Both the position numbers and the translations under genes were made by a program. Source: Deltaproteobacteria bacterium (GTDB lineage Bacteria > Myxococcota > Kuafuiibacteriia > Kuafuiibacteriales > Kuafuiibacteriaceae). From it: a DNA stretch of 64,000 nt. This document shows, one piece after another, positions 16,628 through 26,815 of the stretch (position 1 is the first letter of the stretch; every line of letters begins with the position of its first letter). Below the pieces are notes generated by a model. It did no database searches. It had not been told where the DNA came from and worked only from the letters and a program-made list of their open reading frames with translations. The stretch covers positions 3,878 through 67,877 of the forward strand of contig JACKEN010000025.1 of assembly GCA_020632995.1 (NCBI GenBank), read 5' to 3'.

Positions 16628-18171
16628 CCCTTGCCCACGGTCTGGAAGTCCTTCACCTGCTGCTCGATCCAGGCCTCGTCACGCCCAAGCTCCTCGGCCA
16701 TGATCCGCGCCACCTTGGGCGCGGTCTCGAGCGCGGCGCGGGCGTCGAAGAGCAGGCTCCTGGTGCGCCGGGCGAGGAAGTCCTCGACCGTCCGCGCCAT
16801 CTCGTAGCGCACCGCCCACTTCACCTGGGCCACGCTGGCGGTGAGGTTCGGGTGCAGGCGCTCCGCGTTGGCGGGGACCCGCTCCATCTGCGCGATGTGC
16901 TGGGCGTCGGAGCCGTACACGGCCAGCCGCCCGAACTTCGCCGCGTGCTGGTGGAAGCCGTGGATCGAGAGCTGCTTCGTCACGCAGGGCCGCGACTCGA
17001 GCCCGGCGAGCATGGCCGCGTTGTCGATCACATCCTCCGCCATCTTGCGGTAGGTGGTCCACTTGCCCCCCGCGATGGTGAGCAGGCCCGACGGCGTGAT
17101 GTGCAGGGTGTGGTCGCGCGAGATCGCGGCGGTGGTGCCCTCGCCCCCCGCGTCCACCAGCGGCCGGATCCCGGCGAAGACGCTCTTCACGTCCTCGCGG
17201 TTCGGATCGATGGAGAGGTACATCCGCGCGTGCTCGAGGATGAACTCGATCTCCTCCTCGAAGGGCTTCGGCTCGAGCGGGATGTTCTCGATCGGCGTGT
17301 CGGTGGTGCCCACCACCACGGTGTGGTGCCACGGGATCGCGAAGAGGACGCGCCCGTCCGAGGTGTGGGGCACCATGATCGCGTGGTCCCCGGGCAGGAA
17401 GGTCTTGTCCAAGACGATGTGCACGCCCTGGCTGGGCTTGATCATCGGCTTGGCCGAGGGGTCGTCCATCTTGCGCAAGTTGTCCGTCCACGCCCCGGTG
17501 GCGTTGATGACCACCTTCGCGCGGATCACCCGCTCCTTGCCCGTCTCGAGGTCCACGACCTCGACCCCGCTCACCACGTGGCTGTCGTCCTTCACCAGGC
17601 CGACCACCTGCATGTAGTTCACGAGCGTGGCGCCCTGCTCCGCCGCGGTCTCCGCGATGTCGATCGCGAGCCGCGCGTCGTCGAACTGCCCGTCGTAGTA
17701 GCGGACTCCGCCCCGCAACCCCTCCGTCTCGATGGTGGGGAGCGCCTTGACGGTGGCCTCCTTCGACAACAGCGCGGACTTTCCGAAACCGTACTTGCCC
17801 GCGAGCATGTCGTAGACCTTCAGGCCGATCCCGTAGAACGGGGTCTCCCACCAGTCGTAGTTCGGCACCACGAAGGCGAGGTCCGACACGAGGTGCGGCG
17901 CGTTGGTCCGGAGGATCCCGCGCTCCTTCAGCGCCTCCATCACGAGCGATACGTTGCCCTGCTGGAGATAACGCACCCCGCCATGGACCAGCTTGGTGGA
18001 GCGCGAGCTGGTCCCCTTGGCGAAGTCCGACTGCTCCAACAGGAGCACGGTGTACCCCCGGCTGGCCGCGTCGAGGGCGGACCCCAGGCCGGTGGCCCCA
18101 CCCCCCACGATCAACAGGTCCCAGGGCTCCTTGCGGTCGTCGACCCGACCCAGCATCTCCGCGCGATCCAT
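16612..18171 (-). CDS. glpD: FAD-dependent glycerol-3-phosphate dehydrogenase
   Basis: A 519-residue protein, the usual size for GlpD. The N-terminus carries the FAD-binding Rossmann motif LLIVGGGATGLGSALDAASR, followed by the family signatures RSTKLVHGGVRYLQ and GVRYYDGQFDDARLA. Later GIRPLVD and HLITIAGGKWTTYRKMAED-like sequence mark the substrate and FAD domain. GlpD oxidises glycerol-3-phosphate to dihydroxyacetone phosphate at the inner membrane and feeds electrons to quinone. No glpF or glpK lies nearby. It is transcribed divergently from the HAD-IB gene at 18308. Confidence 0.95.
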   Translation of the reverse strand: MDRAEMLGRVDDRKEPWDLLIVGGGATGLGSALDAASRGYTVLLLEQSDFAKGTSSRSTKLVHGGVRYLQQGNVSLVMEALKERGILRTNAPHLVSDLAFVVPNYDWWETPFYGIGLKVYDMLAGKYGFGKSALLSKEATVKALPTIETEGLRGGVRYYDGQFDDARLAIDIAETAAEQGATLVNYMQVVGLVKDDSHVVSGVEVVDLETGKERVIRAKVVINATGAWTDNLRKMDDPSAKPMIKPSQGVHIVLDKTFLPGDHAIMVPHTSDGRVLFAIPWHHTVVVGTTDTPIENIPLEPKPFEEEIEFILEHARMYLSIDPNREDVKSVFAGIRPLVDAGGEGTTAAISRDHTLHITPSGLLTIAGGKWTTYRKMAEDVIDNAAMLAGLESRPCVTKQLSIHGFHQHAAKFGRLAVYGSDAQHIAQMERVPANAERLHPNLTASVAQVKWAVRYEMARTVEDFLARRTRSLLFDARAALETAPKVARIMAEELGRDEAWIEQQVKDFQTVGKGYVLV

Positions 18172-18307
18172 GGCGGTCTGGAGGATAGCAAGGGCCTCGG
18201 CTGGCCAAAACCGTCTTGTAGGTCGCTTTTGCGGTAGACCCGAGGTGCGACATGACCCCGAAAGGGCGCTTGACGCGCCGCGTCCCCTGGGATTCTCACT
18301 CAGCCCG

Positions 18308-18982
18308 ATGGAGAAGGCGAAGAGCGCGGCAGCGTTCTACGACATGGACGGCACCCTGGTGAGCACCAACCTGGTGCACTCCTTCCTGTTCTTCGCCCGG
18401 AACGAGCCGTCGATCCCCCGGAGCGTCCTGAAGTCGGCGGCGGGTGTGGCCAAGATCCCCGCCTTCGTCGCGGTGGACGCGGTGAGCCGCTTCAAGTTCA
18501 ACGAGATGCTCTTCGCTGGCTACGCGGGGACCTTCCGGGACCGGCTGCTCGAGTTCTCGGAGGAGCACTTCGAGCAGGTGCTGAAGCCGAACATCTTCCC
18601 CGGCACCTACGAGCTGGTCGAGAACGCGCGCAGGAAGGGCCTGCGCCAGGTCATCATCAGCGGCAGCCTGGACTTCATGGTGACCCCGCTCGCCCGCCAC
18701 CTGGGCATCGACGACATCATCACCAACCAGCTGGTGTTCGAGGACGACGTGGCCACCGGCGAGCTGGTGAAGCCCATCGTGGCCGGCGCCCACAAGGCCC
18801 GGATCATCCAGCAGTACGCCGAGGCCCACGACATCGACCTCTTGGCCAGCTACGGGTTCTCGGACTCCATCTCGGACTACTCGATGCTGAGCGTGGTGGG
18901 CCGCCCCGCCGCGGTGAACCCGGACCGCAAGCTCCGTCGATCCGCCGAAGAGCTACGTTGGCCGATCCTCGACCTGAGGTAG
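18308..18982 (+). CDS. HAD-IB family phosphatase, SerB-like
   Basis: A 224-residue protein with FYDMDGTLVSTN (motif I, both aspartates present), IISGSLDFM (motif II) and YGFSDSISDYSML (motif IV), in the HAD-IB arrangement shared with phosphoserine phosphatase and related lipid phosphatases. Helices between motifs I and II (SRFKFNEMLFAGYAGTF) match the HAD-IB cap that often precedes acyltransferases, but no acyltransferase is adjacent. A ribosome-site-like stretch is not obvious; the ATG at 18308 is chosen because it places motif I eleven residues in. Substrate not assignable. Confidence 0.85.
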   Translation: MEKAKSAAAFYDMDGTLVSTNLVHSFLFFARNEPSIPRSVLKSAAGVAKIPAFVAVDAVSRFKFNEMLFAGYAGTFRDRLLEFSEEHFEQVLKPNIFPGTYELVENARRKGLRQVIISGSLDFMVTPLARHLGIDDIITNQLVFEDDVATGELVKPIVAGAHKARIIQQYAEAHDIDLLASYGFSDSISDYSMLSVVGRPAAVNPDRKLRRSAEELRWPILDLR

Positions 18983-19073
18983 TCTCCGGGGCCGATGGTC
19001 CCCGCCCGCCCCGAAGAGTCCATCGGCCCCTCCCCCGAGGAGGCTGGTCCGTGGGCTCCGCCTGTTCGCGCTG

Positions 19074-20657
<1,584 letters not shown>

Positions 20658-20659
20658 GG

Positions 20660-21556
20660 CTACTGCAGGTCGATGGACAGGAGCTTTCGCAAGGAGCGCG
20701 CCTCGAGCTCCGCGTCTCCCCACGGGTCGAGTTCGACGCGCGCGCGCTCCACGACCCCGACCTCGAGGCGCACGCCGAGTGGGCCATAGGTATCGAGCAC
20801 CGCCGCGGGGATGAGCGCGCGGTCCGCCGCCACCGGGAACGTACAGTGGACGCGGTGCATGTAGGCGTCCCCGGGCTCGCTCAGGCCTTCGTCTCGAGTC
20901 CGCCCCGACAGCAGGACCTCCACCACGCCGACGGTGGAGGCGGACGCGCGCGTCCACCGGAGCTCCAGGCCCTGACCCATCGTGGCCACGACGTGATCGT
21001 CCGCGGACGAGGGCGCGATCAGCTCGACGCCCACCGGCATGCGCAAGTTCGCCTGCAGCGCCGGAGCACCATTCGGATCGCCGGGACTCCGCACCTCGAG
21101 CGCCTCACCGTCCGCGAAGGGCCCGGGGCCCACCTCGGTCGAGTACTCCGGGTACTCCGCCGACACGGAGGCCCCCGCCGCGCCGGACACCGTGATCCGC
21201 CCCGTAGAGCTGCCCGGCGTGAAAGGCGGCGTGCCGATGTCGATCGGATAGTATGCGTCGAATCGACAGCCCGAGAAGCACCCGAGCACGTCACCGATGC
21301 CGACATCGGGAGGCTCTGGGAAGCGCGCCGAGAGCGCCCCAGAACCGCCGGACTGGACGTAGGACACCACCGCGGTCGAGATGCCCGTCTCCGAGCCACG
21401 CCGCGCGGGGCACGGCAGCCCCGCGTCGGAGTCCACCGGGCTGCCCCCGTCCGGCGGGCCGTCGAGGGGCCCGGTCTCGTCACCACAACCCGCGCCGAGG
21501 GCAACCACCGCCACCGTGAGGATCGAGAGGCGCGGGTCGCTCCACATCGAGGCCAT
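20660..21556 (-). CDS. putative lipoprotein of unknown function
   Basis: About 298 residues. The ATG at 21556 (or the one at 21547) precedes LSILTVAVVALGAGC, a convincing lipobox, then a Gly/Pro/Asp linker (PLDGPPDGGSPVDSDAG) like those of the other lipoproteins here. The mature part contains beta-type sequence (GRITVSGAAGASVSAEY) and four cysteines and matches no family I recognise. It converges with the kinase gene, with the stops two bases apart. Exported and lipidated; role unknown. Confidence 0.72.
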   Translation of the reverse strand: MASMWSDPRLSILTVAVVALGAGCGDETGPLDGPPDGGSPVDSDAGLPCPARRGSETGISTAVVSYVQSGGSGALSARFPEPPDVGIGDVLGCFSGCRFDAYYPIDIGTPPFTPGSSTGRITVSGAAGASVSAEYPEYSTEVGPGPFADGEALEVRSPGDPNGAPALQANLRMPVGVELIAPSSADDHVVATMGQGLELRWTRASASTVGVVEVLLSGRTRDEGLSEPGDAYMHRVHCTFPVAADRALIPAAVLDTYGPLGVRLEVGVVERARVELDPWGDAELEARSLRKLLSIDLQ

Positions 21557-21630
21557 TCTACACGAACACCGCGAAGGGGCGGACGAGGTGACTGGGTAGG
21601 CGGACTCGATCTGAGGTATGACCATGGAGC

Positions 21631-22485
21631 ATGTGCCGCCTCTTCGGGTTCCGGAGCGTCATCCCCAGCCAGGTCCACAGCTCCCTGATCCACGCCGAGA
21701 ACGCCCTCGGCGTGCAGAGCGAGCGCCACCCCGACGGCTGGGGCGTCGCCTACTACGTCGACGGCGCCCCCCACCTCACCAAGAGCGCCTCCACCGCGCT
21801 CACCGACCAGCTCTTCCGCCGCGTGAGCGGCGTGGTGGCGTCGGAGACGGTGTTGGCGCACGTACGAAAGGCGACGCAAGGTGACTTGTCGATCCTGAAC
21901 GCCCACCCCTTCCAGTACGGCAAGTGGGTCTTCGCCCACAACGGCGACATCCCGGAGTTCGGGGAGGTGCGGGCGACGCTGCTGGAGGAGGTCGCGCCCC
22001 GCCTGCGACGCTTCGTGCTCGGCGACACCGACAGCGAGGTGGTGTTCTTCATGTTCCTCACCTCGCTCAGCCAATACGGGCCGCTGGGCGGGAACTACGG
22101 GATCGAGGAGGTCATCGTCGCCCTCCGCGACACGGTGCAGCGGGTGCGGGAGCTCTGCGACACCCCGGAGCGCGGGCACCGGTCGCTCTTGACGCTGATG
22201 GTGACGAACGGCGCGACGATGGCGGCGACGCGCGGGGGCAAGGAGTTGTTCTGGTCGAGCTACAAGACGCGGTGCTCGGAGCGGGACAGCTGCCCGAGCC
22301 TGTCACCGGAGTGCGAGGCGCCCTCGGGGTCCGGGTTCGTGAATCACTTGATCCTGTCGAGCGAGCCGCTGGGTGGGGAGAATGTGTGGCATGAGCTCGA
22401 GGAGGATGGGGTGATCGGGGTGGACTGGCGGATGCGGCTGACGCGCCGGGGGTTGTTTGGGGGGCCGGGGTTGGTGGTGGTGTAG
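21631..22485 (+). CDS. class II glutamine amidotransferase (YafJ-like)
   Basis: A 284-residue protein beginning MCRLFGFRS. The Cys directly after Met is the N-terminal nucleophile of class II (Ntn) amidotransferases. Supporting motifs are SERHPDGWGVAYY, AHVRKATQGDLS and HPFQYGKWVFAHNGDI, all at the expected spacing. Stand-alone domains of this kind form the YafJ/Dug3-like group, in which a glutamine or glutathione-related amide is hydrolysed; the acceptor is usually unknown. The start is fixed because the nucleophile must be residue 2. The tail of about 60 residues after ERDSCPSLSPEC is variable in the family. Confidence 0.88.
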   Translation: MCRLFGFRSVIPSQVHSSLIHAENALGVQSERHPDGWGVAYYVDGAPHLTKSASTALTDQLFRRVSGVVASETVLAHVRKATQGDLSILNAHPFQYGKWVFAHNGDIPEFGEVRATLLEEVAPRLRRFVLGDTDSEVVFFMFLTSLSQYGPLGGNYGIEEVIVALRDTVQRVRELCDTPERGHRSLLTLMVTNGATMAATRGGKELFWSSYKTRCSERDSCPSLSPECEAPSGSGFVNHLILSSEPLGGENVWHELEEDGVIGVDWRMRLTRRGLFGGPGLVVV

Positions 22486-22497
22486 TGGCGTGGATCC

Positions 22498-22570
22498 CTG
22501 CCAGCTGGCGGGTTTGCCAGCTGGCGGTCTTGCCAGCTGGCATCCTTGCCAGCTGGCACCCTTGCCAGTT
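22498..22570 (+). repeat. 16-bp tandem array of the palindrome GCCAGCTGGC
   Basis: Perfect copies of the 10-bp palindrome GCCAGCTGGC start at 22500, 22516, 22532 and 22548, and a half copy GCCAG starts at 22564, so the period is exactly 16 bp. The six spacer bases vary (consensus ending TT before each copy). The array fills nearly all of the gap between the amidotransferase stop (22485) and the GTG of the ATPase gene (22582). It could be a minisatellite, an operator array or a structured leader; nothing in the sequence decides between these. Confidence 0.9.
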
Positions 22571-22581
22571 AGTCTCATCCC

Positions 22582-24129
22582 GTGTTCAGAACGACCCGCC
22601 CCATCTCCAACGCGGCCTTCCACGACCGCGAGGACATCCTGGAGCGGCTGGAGCGGGCGGTGGAGGCGTTGGAGGCCGGGGAACCGCGGTGGCTGGTCAT
22701 CATGGGCCACCGGAAGATCGGCAAGACCAGCCTCCTCTTGGAGGCGGCCCGACGCTTCGCGCACCCTCGCCTCCGGTTCGTGGTGTTCGACATGTTCGAT
22801 GCCCTACCGGCGTCTCGTGAGGTCTTCAGGCGCCTGGCTCTCAAGATCCTGGACGCCACCCTGGGTGATGCCGCGGGGGCGGGGTTCTCGGTGCTCGTGG
22901 ACCAGCCCGCCGAGCTACGACAGACCCTGGCGAAGAGCGACCTCTTCGTGCGCCTCCCGCCAGGCCTACGAGCCACGCTCCTGGAGCTCGCGGACCGCCC
23001 CGCCGACGACACCCTGATGCGGGCCTGCCTGGAGCTGCCGGAGGCGTTGGCCAAGGCCGGCGACATGAAGCTGGTCGTGGCCATCGACGAGTTCCAGGAG
23101 CTGGCCGCCCTGGGCAGCGAGCGCGGCGCAGGCGATCCCTTCGCCCTGATGCGCGCCACCTGGCAGCGGCACGAGCGCGTCTCCTACGTAGTGAGCGGCT
23201 CCTCGCGCACGCTCCTCCAGGAGCTGGTGACCTCCGACCAGGCGCCCTTCTTCCAGCACTTCGATCCCATCGAGCTGGGACCCTTCGCCCGAGAGGACGC
23301 GGTGGCCCTCCTGGTATCGGAGGCGCCGAGGGAGCGCCCGATATCCCCCGCCCTGGCCCTGCGCGCCTACGAGATCCTGGGCGGCAGCCCATTCTACCTC
23401 CAGCTCTTCGGCGACGCCCTCACCAACCTGGAGCCCCCCTATGACGACGACGCCCTGAAAGAGGCCTTGCAGTCGCTCCTCTTCTCTCGCGCAGGCCGGC
23501 TTGCCCTCTACTTCACCGCGGAGCACCAGCGCATCGTCGGCCGGTCCGCCGGACTCGCAGCGGTCCTCGACGCCCTCTCCTCCGGTCCCCTCCGCCCGCT
23601 GGAGGTGGGCAAGAAGATCCGCGCGTCCAGCGGCACCACCGTCCGCGCCCTGGAGCGCCTCGCGGACACCGTGACCAAGCAGCCCGACGGCCGCTACGCC
23701 ATCGACGATCCCGCCTTCGCAGCCTGGCTCCGCTGGCGCACCCCGGGGGGCACGGTGGTCCCCATGACCCTGGTGGGCGACGAGGCCGAGCGCCAGGTGG
23801 CCCACCACCTGGCCGCCATGGGCTTCGAGCTGGTCTACCAGTCCCGCGCGTCGCGCGGAGCCTTTGACCTCCTGGCCATCCGCGAGGGCCGGCAGCTGGG
23901 CGTCCACGTGAAGCGCAGCCCGCTCCCCCTCCGCTTCACCAAGGCCGCCTGGGACCGCATGATTGCCGACGCCGCCCGCTGGGGTTGGGCGTTCTGCATC
24001 GCCGCGGTGAGCCCAGAGGGCCGCGTGGCGGTGCTGGACCCCGGCGCGGCCCGGCGCGGCAGGGAGGTGCGGGTCGACGCGGAGGCTCGGATCGAGAACG
24101 TGCTCATGTGGCTGGCGGAGAAGGGCTGA
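22582..24129 (+). CDS. AAA-type ATPase (ATPase_2-like) with C-terminal PD-(D/E)XK-like domain
   Basis: A 515-residue protein starting at GTG. The P-loop is GHRKIGKTS at 42-50, Walker B is LVVAIDEFQELAAL near 165, and the VVSGSSRTLLQEL stretch near 205 is the sensor region typical of archaeal-type ATPase_2 (STAND-related) proteins. A winged-helix-like segment (VRALERLADTVTKQ) follows near 350-375. The last about 115 residues resemble an endonuclease-like fold: DEAERQVAHHLAAMGFELV (Glu), then GAFDLLAI with Asp near 428, then GVHVKRS near 441-446, where the position normally held by Glu or Gln is His. The fold is likely but nuclease activity is doubtful. A 16-bp repeat array lies directly upstream. 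Possible mobile or defence-related protein (inference). Confidence 0.8.
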   Translation: MFRTTRPISNAAFHDREDILERLERAVEALEAGEPRWLVIMGHRKIGKTSLLLEAARRFAHPRLRFVVFDMFDALPASREVFRRLALKILDATLGDAAGAGFSVLVDQPAELRQTLAKSDLFVRLPPGLRATLLELADRPADDTLMRACLELPEALAKAGDMKLVVAIDEFQELAALGSERGAGDPFALMRATWQRHERVSYVVSGSSRTLLQELVTSDQAPFFQHFDPIELGPFAREDAVALLVSEAPRERPISPALALRAYEILGGSPFYLQLFGDALTNLEPPYDDDALKEALQSLLFSRAGRLALYFTAEHQRIVGRSAGLAAVLDALSSGPLRPLEVGKKIRASSGTTVRALERLADTVTKQPDGRYAIDDPAFAAWLRWRTPGGTVVPMTLVGDEAERQVAHHLAAMGFELVYQSRASRGAFDLLAIREGRQLGVHVKRSPLPLRFTKAAWDRMIADAARWGWAFCIAAVSPEGRVAVLDPGAARRGREVRVDAEARIENVLMWLAEKG

Positions 24130-24179
24130 CCTCATCACTTCGTCGGGATCCGCCGAGCCACCGGGGGCGTACCTCCGAC

Positions 24180-24491
24180 ATGGCAGTCGATGCGGCATCA
24201 GGAATGGGATTGGGCGGCGCAGGGCTCGAGGCCACGCGCAGGCAGCGGCTCGGGCCTCCGGGCCCGCGCGCGCAGGCGCTCGTGCAGCGCATCGGGGAGC
24301 TGCTGAAGCCGTCCGTGGCGGCGCTGAGCGGAGGGGCGGCGGGGGACGTCCATCAGGACGCCCTCTCCTTCGCGTTGCGCGACCTGGCGCAGCTCGCCCG
24401 CGCGCACCCGGGGGCGGTCCAGACCGCGCTCCAGCAGAACCCGCGCGTCGCGCAGGCTCTCTTGCGAGCCACCGACGACCGGGGGCCCTGA
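24180..24491 (+). CDS. small hypothetical protein
   Basis: A 103-residue Ala/Gly-rich helical protein (RAQALVQRIGELLKPS, HQDALSFALRDLAQLAR). It has no signal peptide, membrane segment or recognised domain. It starts 50 bp after the ATPase gene on the same strand, so it may be co-transcribed. Codon use fits the surrounding genes, which favours a real gene, but this is not certain. Confidence 0.45.
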   Translation: MAVDAASGMGLGGAGLEATRRQRLGPPGPRAQALVQRIGELLKPSVAALSGGAAGDVHQDALSFALRDLAQLARAHPGAVQTALQQNPRVAQALLRATDDRGP

Positions 24492-24501
24492 CCTACGCCG
24501 G

Positions 24502-24747
24502 CTACTCGAGCTCCACCCGCCAGACCTTGGTCGTCGGTTCCACCGGCGACCGCACGCAGTGGACGGGGAGCTCCCCGGACTCCGACCTACCCACCGTGTC
24601 GCCCTCGGGGATGGCCTCGCCGCGGCTCACGAGGTAGGCGAGCAGGTCGAAGAAGCGCTCCCTGAGGTTGGGGAGCCCGAGCTGCCGTATGCAGGGAGCC
24701 CGCCAACACGTGGCGTCAATCGAGCACCAACCCGTTCGGGTGAAGGG
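24502..24747 (-). pseudogene. C-terminal remnant of an unidentified gene
   Basis: On the minus strand an open stretch ends at a TAG at 24504-24502 and reads sensibly as NLRERFFDLLAYLVSRGEAI then a Glu-rich tail ending KVWRVELE. Upstream of about 24690 the sequence loses this character, and an in-frame TAG occurs near 24750. No start codon and domain precede it, so this looks like the 3' end of a truncated gene. Family not recognised. Confidence 0.4.
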
Positions 24748-24809
24748 CTATCGCTTCCTGCTGCCCTTGCCTCGAGCCAACGCCGCGGGATACACATGGG
24801 CGCTGGGCG

Positions 24810-25289
24810 ATGCCTGTGAAGGTACCTTGCAGATCGTGCGGTTGCGAGATCATGCCCTCCACCGCGGCGCGGTGTGATGGTCAGTGCGCGCCGTGCTCTT
24901 CAGGCAAGCGCGCGGCTTGCGTGCCGCTCCCACCCGAGCTCGAGGCGGTCCGACGCATCCAGAGCCTTCTCCAGCGCCGGGTCACCATGGACGAGGCGAT
25001 CGCGATGGTGAAGGCGCTTCCTACCTCCCCGTCTCGCTGGGAGGGCATCAAGACTCTGCTGAGGCGGCTGTTTCGCATCAACGAGCAGGTCACTTCAACT
25101 CGGAGTTGGGAGGCCTCCATCTGCGGGCTGGTACCCGGCGGGCTGCAGCCATCGGACGAGCTCTGGGTCTACGAAGAGAACGAATGGGGTTCATACGAGC
25201 TTGGGCTGGCCGTCGTTCGAGATGGGGAGGTGGTCGGCGTCTGGCCCGACGCGCCCGACGGACTCGGTCATGAGCACAAGAGTGGCTGA
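24810..25289 (+). CDS. hypothetical protein with N-terminal Cys cluster
   Basis: A 159-residue protein. The first 30 residues hold six cysteines (C7, C10, C12, C22, C26, C29) in a zinc-ribbon-like spacing. The middle is helical (EAVRRIQSLLQRR, TMDEAIAMVKALP). The C-terminal part (ELWVYEENEWGSYELGLAVV) looks like a compact beta domain. It overlaps the following lipoprotein gene by 20 bp, so the two are probably one unit. Base composition is visibly less GC-rich than in the housekeeping genes around. Function unknown. Confidence 0.6.
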   Translation: MPVKVPCRSCGCEIMPSTAARCDGQCAPCSSGKRAACVPLPPELEAVRRIQSLLQRRVTMDEAIAMVKALPTSPSRWEGIKTLLRRLFRINEQVTSTRSWEASICGLVPGGLQPSDELWVYEENEWGSYELGLAVVRDGEVVGVWPDAPDGLGHEHKSG

Positions 25290-25920
25290 CGTACGAGTGA
25301 GCACGGATCCACGCGGTCCAAGAGGCCGTCAGGCTTCCTCACCGGGCAGGCGAGGCGCGCTGGTGCCTCCGCTGATCGCGTTGAGCTTCCTGTCTTGCAG
25401 CAGCTTCTATCGCAACGCCAAGCCAGGCTCCGACCTCGACGTCTCCCCGCAAAGAGACAGCGACGTCGGGTGCTATGAGCTGATCTGGTTCTCGGGCGCG
25501 TACCCGCATCGCGCACCCCTCTCGTTTCGACTCCTCCCCGATGCCTGGGGTGAGGTGGGGATCTCGCCGGCCTGGGAGTGGGCGACCAAACATGCCAAGG
25601 ACCTTGCTCGAGACCATGTGGCGGTCACGCGTCAGATGACCTTCGACAACGGCTGTCGGTTCATGTCCTGGCGGCCGGAGGACGACGCCCACGCCAAGCT
25701 CGTGATCCGTGAGGGCTCATGCTGCGGCATGACCTTGAGCCTGACGCGCACCGCGGAGGGCCTCGACGCCCACATCGACCAGTTCGACGACGTAGTCCGC
25801 CCCGAACCCCTTCCCCCGGTAGGTGATGCGGTCTACCGCAAGATTACCTGCAAAGACCCGGAGTGGTACCCACCTGCCTGGATGGCTGGCGATCTCTGCG
25901 TCCAGCCCGCAGGGCGCTGA
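25270..25920 (+). CDS. putative lipoprotein of unknown function
   Basis: 216 residues from the ATG that overlaps the end of the Cys-cluster gene. The long basic N-terminus is followed by PPLIALSFLSC, a plausible lipobox near residue 47, and CSSFYRNAKPGSDLD begins the mature part. The mature domain has scattered cysteines (GCYELIWFSG, REGSCCGMTLS, KITCKDPEW). No family recognised. A start nearer the hydrophobic stretch cannot be excluded. Confidence 0.6.
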   Translation: MSTRVADVRVSTDPRGPRGRQASSPGRRGALVPPLIALSFLSCSSFYRNAKPGSDLDVSPQRDSDVGCYELIWFSGAYPHRAPLSFRLLPDAWGEVGISPAWEWATKHAKDLARDHVAVTRQMTFDNGCRFMSWRPEDDAHAKLVIREGSCCGMTLSLTRTAEGLDAHIDQFDDVVRPEPLPPVGDAVYRKITCKDPEWYPPAWMAGDLCVQPAGR

Positions 25921-26266
25921 TCTCCAGGTCCACGACCTGCGCGGGTAACCTCGCACGCCCATCCGAAGAATTCCCGCGCCTTCCAGTTCCTATCTTCCCG
26001 CTGCCCGACGCGAGAGCATACCAACTGCAATCCAGCTTTACACCCGCATGTAGGCCGACGATTTCAGGATCATTCAACGCCGCCTCTTCGCTTCCGCGCT
26101 TCGACGACAACTCAACACCCAACCATCTTCGACCATGCGCCGCGAACATCCCGCACACCAGAACTGCGCGGCGCGCCGTCTCGACGTCCTCCTTCTACGC
26201 CCGGCTCCCCACATTGCTGCGCTCACTCGAGCCCGAATAGAGCTTGGCCCAGGGAGGAGCTTCAAC
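25921..26266 (+). other. gene-free stretch upstream of the Cys-tail lipoprotein
   Basis: About 345 bp, less GC-rich than the surroundings. I see no convincing gene, RNA or hairpin. A good ribosome-binding sequence (AGGGAGGAGC, 26251-26260) sits before the next ATG. The promoter of that gene presumably lies here, but no clear -35/-10 pair stands out. Confidence 0.5.
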
Positions 26267-26809
26267 ATGAAGACTCAAGACGTTCTGTTCGCATTTCTCG
26301 CCACCGGCCTCATCGCCAGCTGCACCGCCGCCCCCGAGCGCGAGCTCCATGGTGAGTTCGGCATCACCGGCTTCAACCTCGTCGACGGGGAGGAGGGCGC
26401 GCTCATGGAGCTACTCGTCGACGGGGAGGAGCTGTACGTCGAGGGCGAGAACTTCCGGGTGAGCCTCGCCGCGAGCGAGGACGCCGTCGCACCCCCGATC
26501 GACGTGCGCGAGGGCGATCGCCTCGCGCTGGTGGCCATCTCCGCGGAGGGGGAGCGCACCATCGGTCAGCTGGTGATCGACGCGGTGGAGCTGCCCTCGG
26601 GCTTCATCGAGGGCTCATACGACTCGCGCTCGGATGACATCACGACCCAAGCGACCTGCACCAACGGCTCGACCAAGTGCACGTGCACGATCCAGTGCTG
26701 TAGCGTCCCCGGCACCAGCCGCCTGAAGCGCAAGTACCTCTGCGTCTATGGCACCTGGTACTCGGCGGGGACCTGCGGCTGCTGCGGCGCCTCGACCTGC
26801 GCGTACTGA
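26267..26809 (+). CDS. lipoprotein with a ten-cysteine C-terminal tail
   Basis: A 180-residue protein with a strong ribosome site and the signal LFAFLATGLIASC (C19, lipobox). Residues about 25-125 are acidic and beta-like (EEGALMELLVDGEELYVEG). Residues 131-180 form a separate module with ten cysteines, including CTC, CC and CGCC clusters, and a basic stretch SRLKRKY. This tail resembles a small disulfide-knotted secreted peptide more than a normal domain. A leader plus Cys-rich core is also seen in some ribosomally made peptides, but no modification genes are nearby and the lipobox argues for a surface lipoprotein. Converges with the giant lipoprotein gene, stops 6 bp apart. Confidence 0.72.
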   Translation: MKTQDVLFAFLATGLIASCTAAPERELHGEFGITGFNLVDGEEGALMELLVDGEELYVEGENFRVSLAASEDAVAPPIDVREGDRLALVAISAEGERTIGQLVIDAVELPSGFIEGSYDSRSDDITTQATCTNGSTKCTCTIQCCSVPGTSRLKRKYLCVYGTWYSAGTCGCCGASTCAY

Positions 26810-26815
26810 TCGACC

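Noticed and set aside
22498..22570. CRISPR array
   Set aside because: Repeats are only 10 bp with 6-bp spacers, far too short for CRISPR, and there are no cas genes.
26267..26809. RiPP or lanthipeptide precursor
   Set aside because: A Cys-rich core is present, but there is a lipobox and no modification or transport genes nearby.
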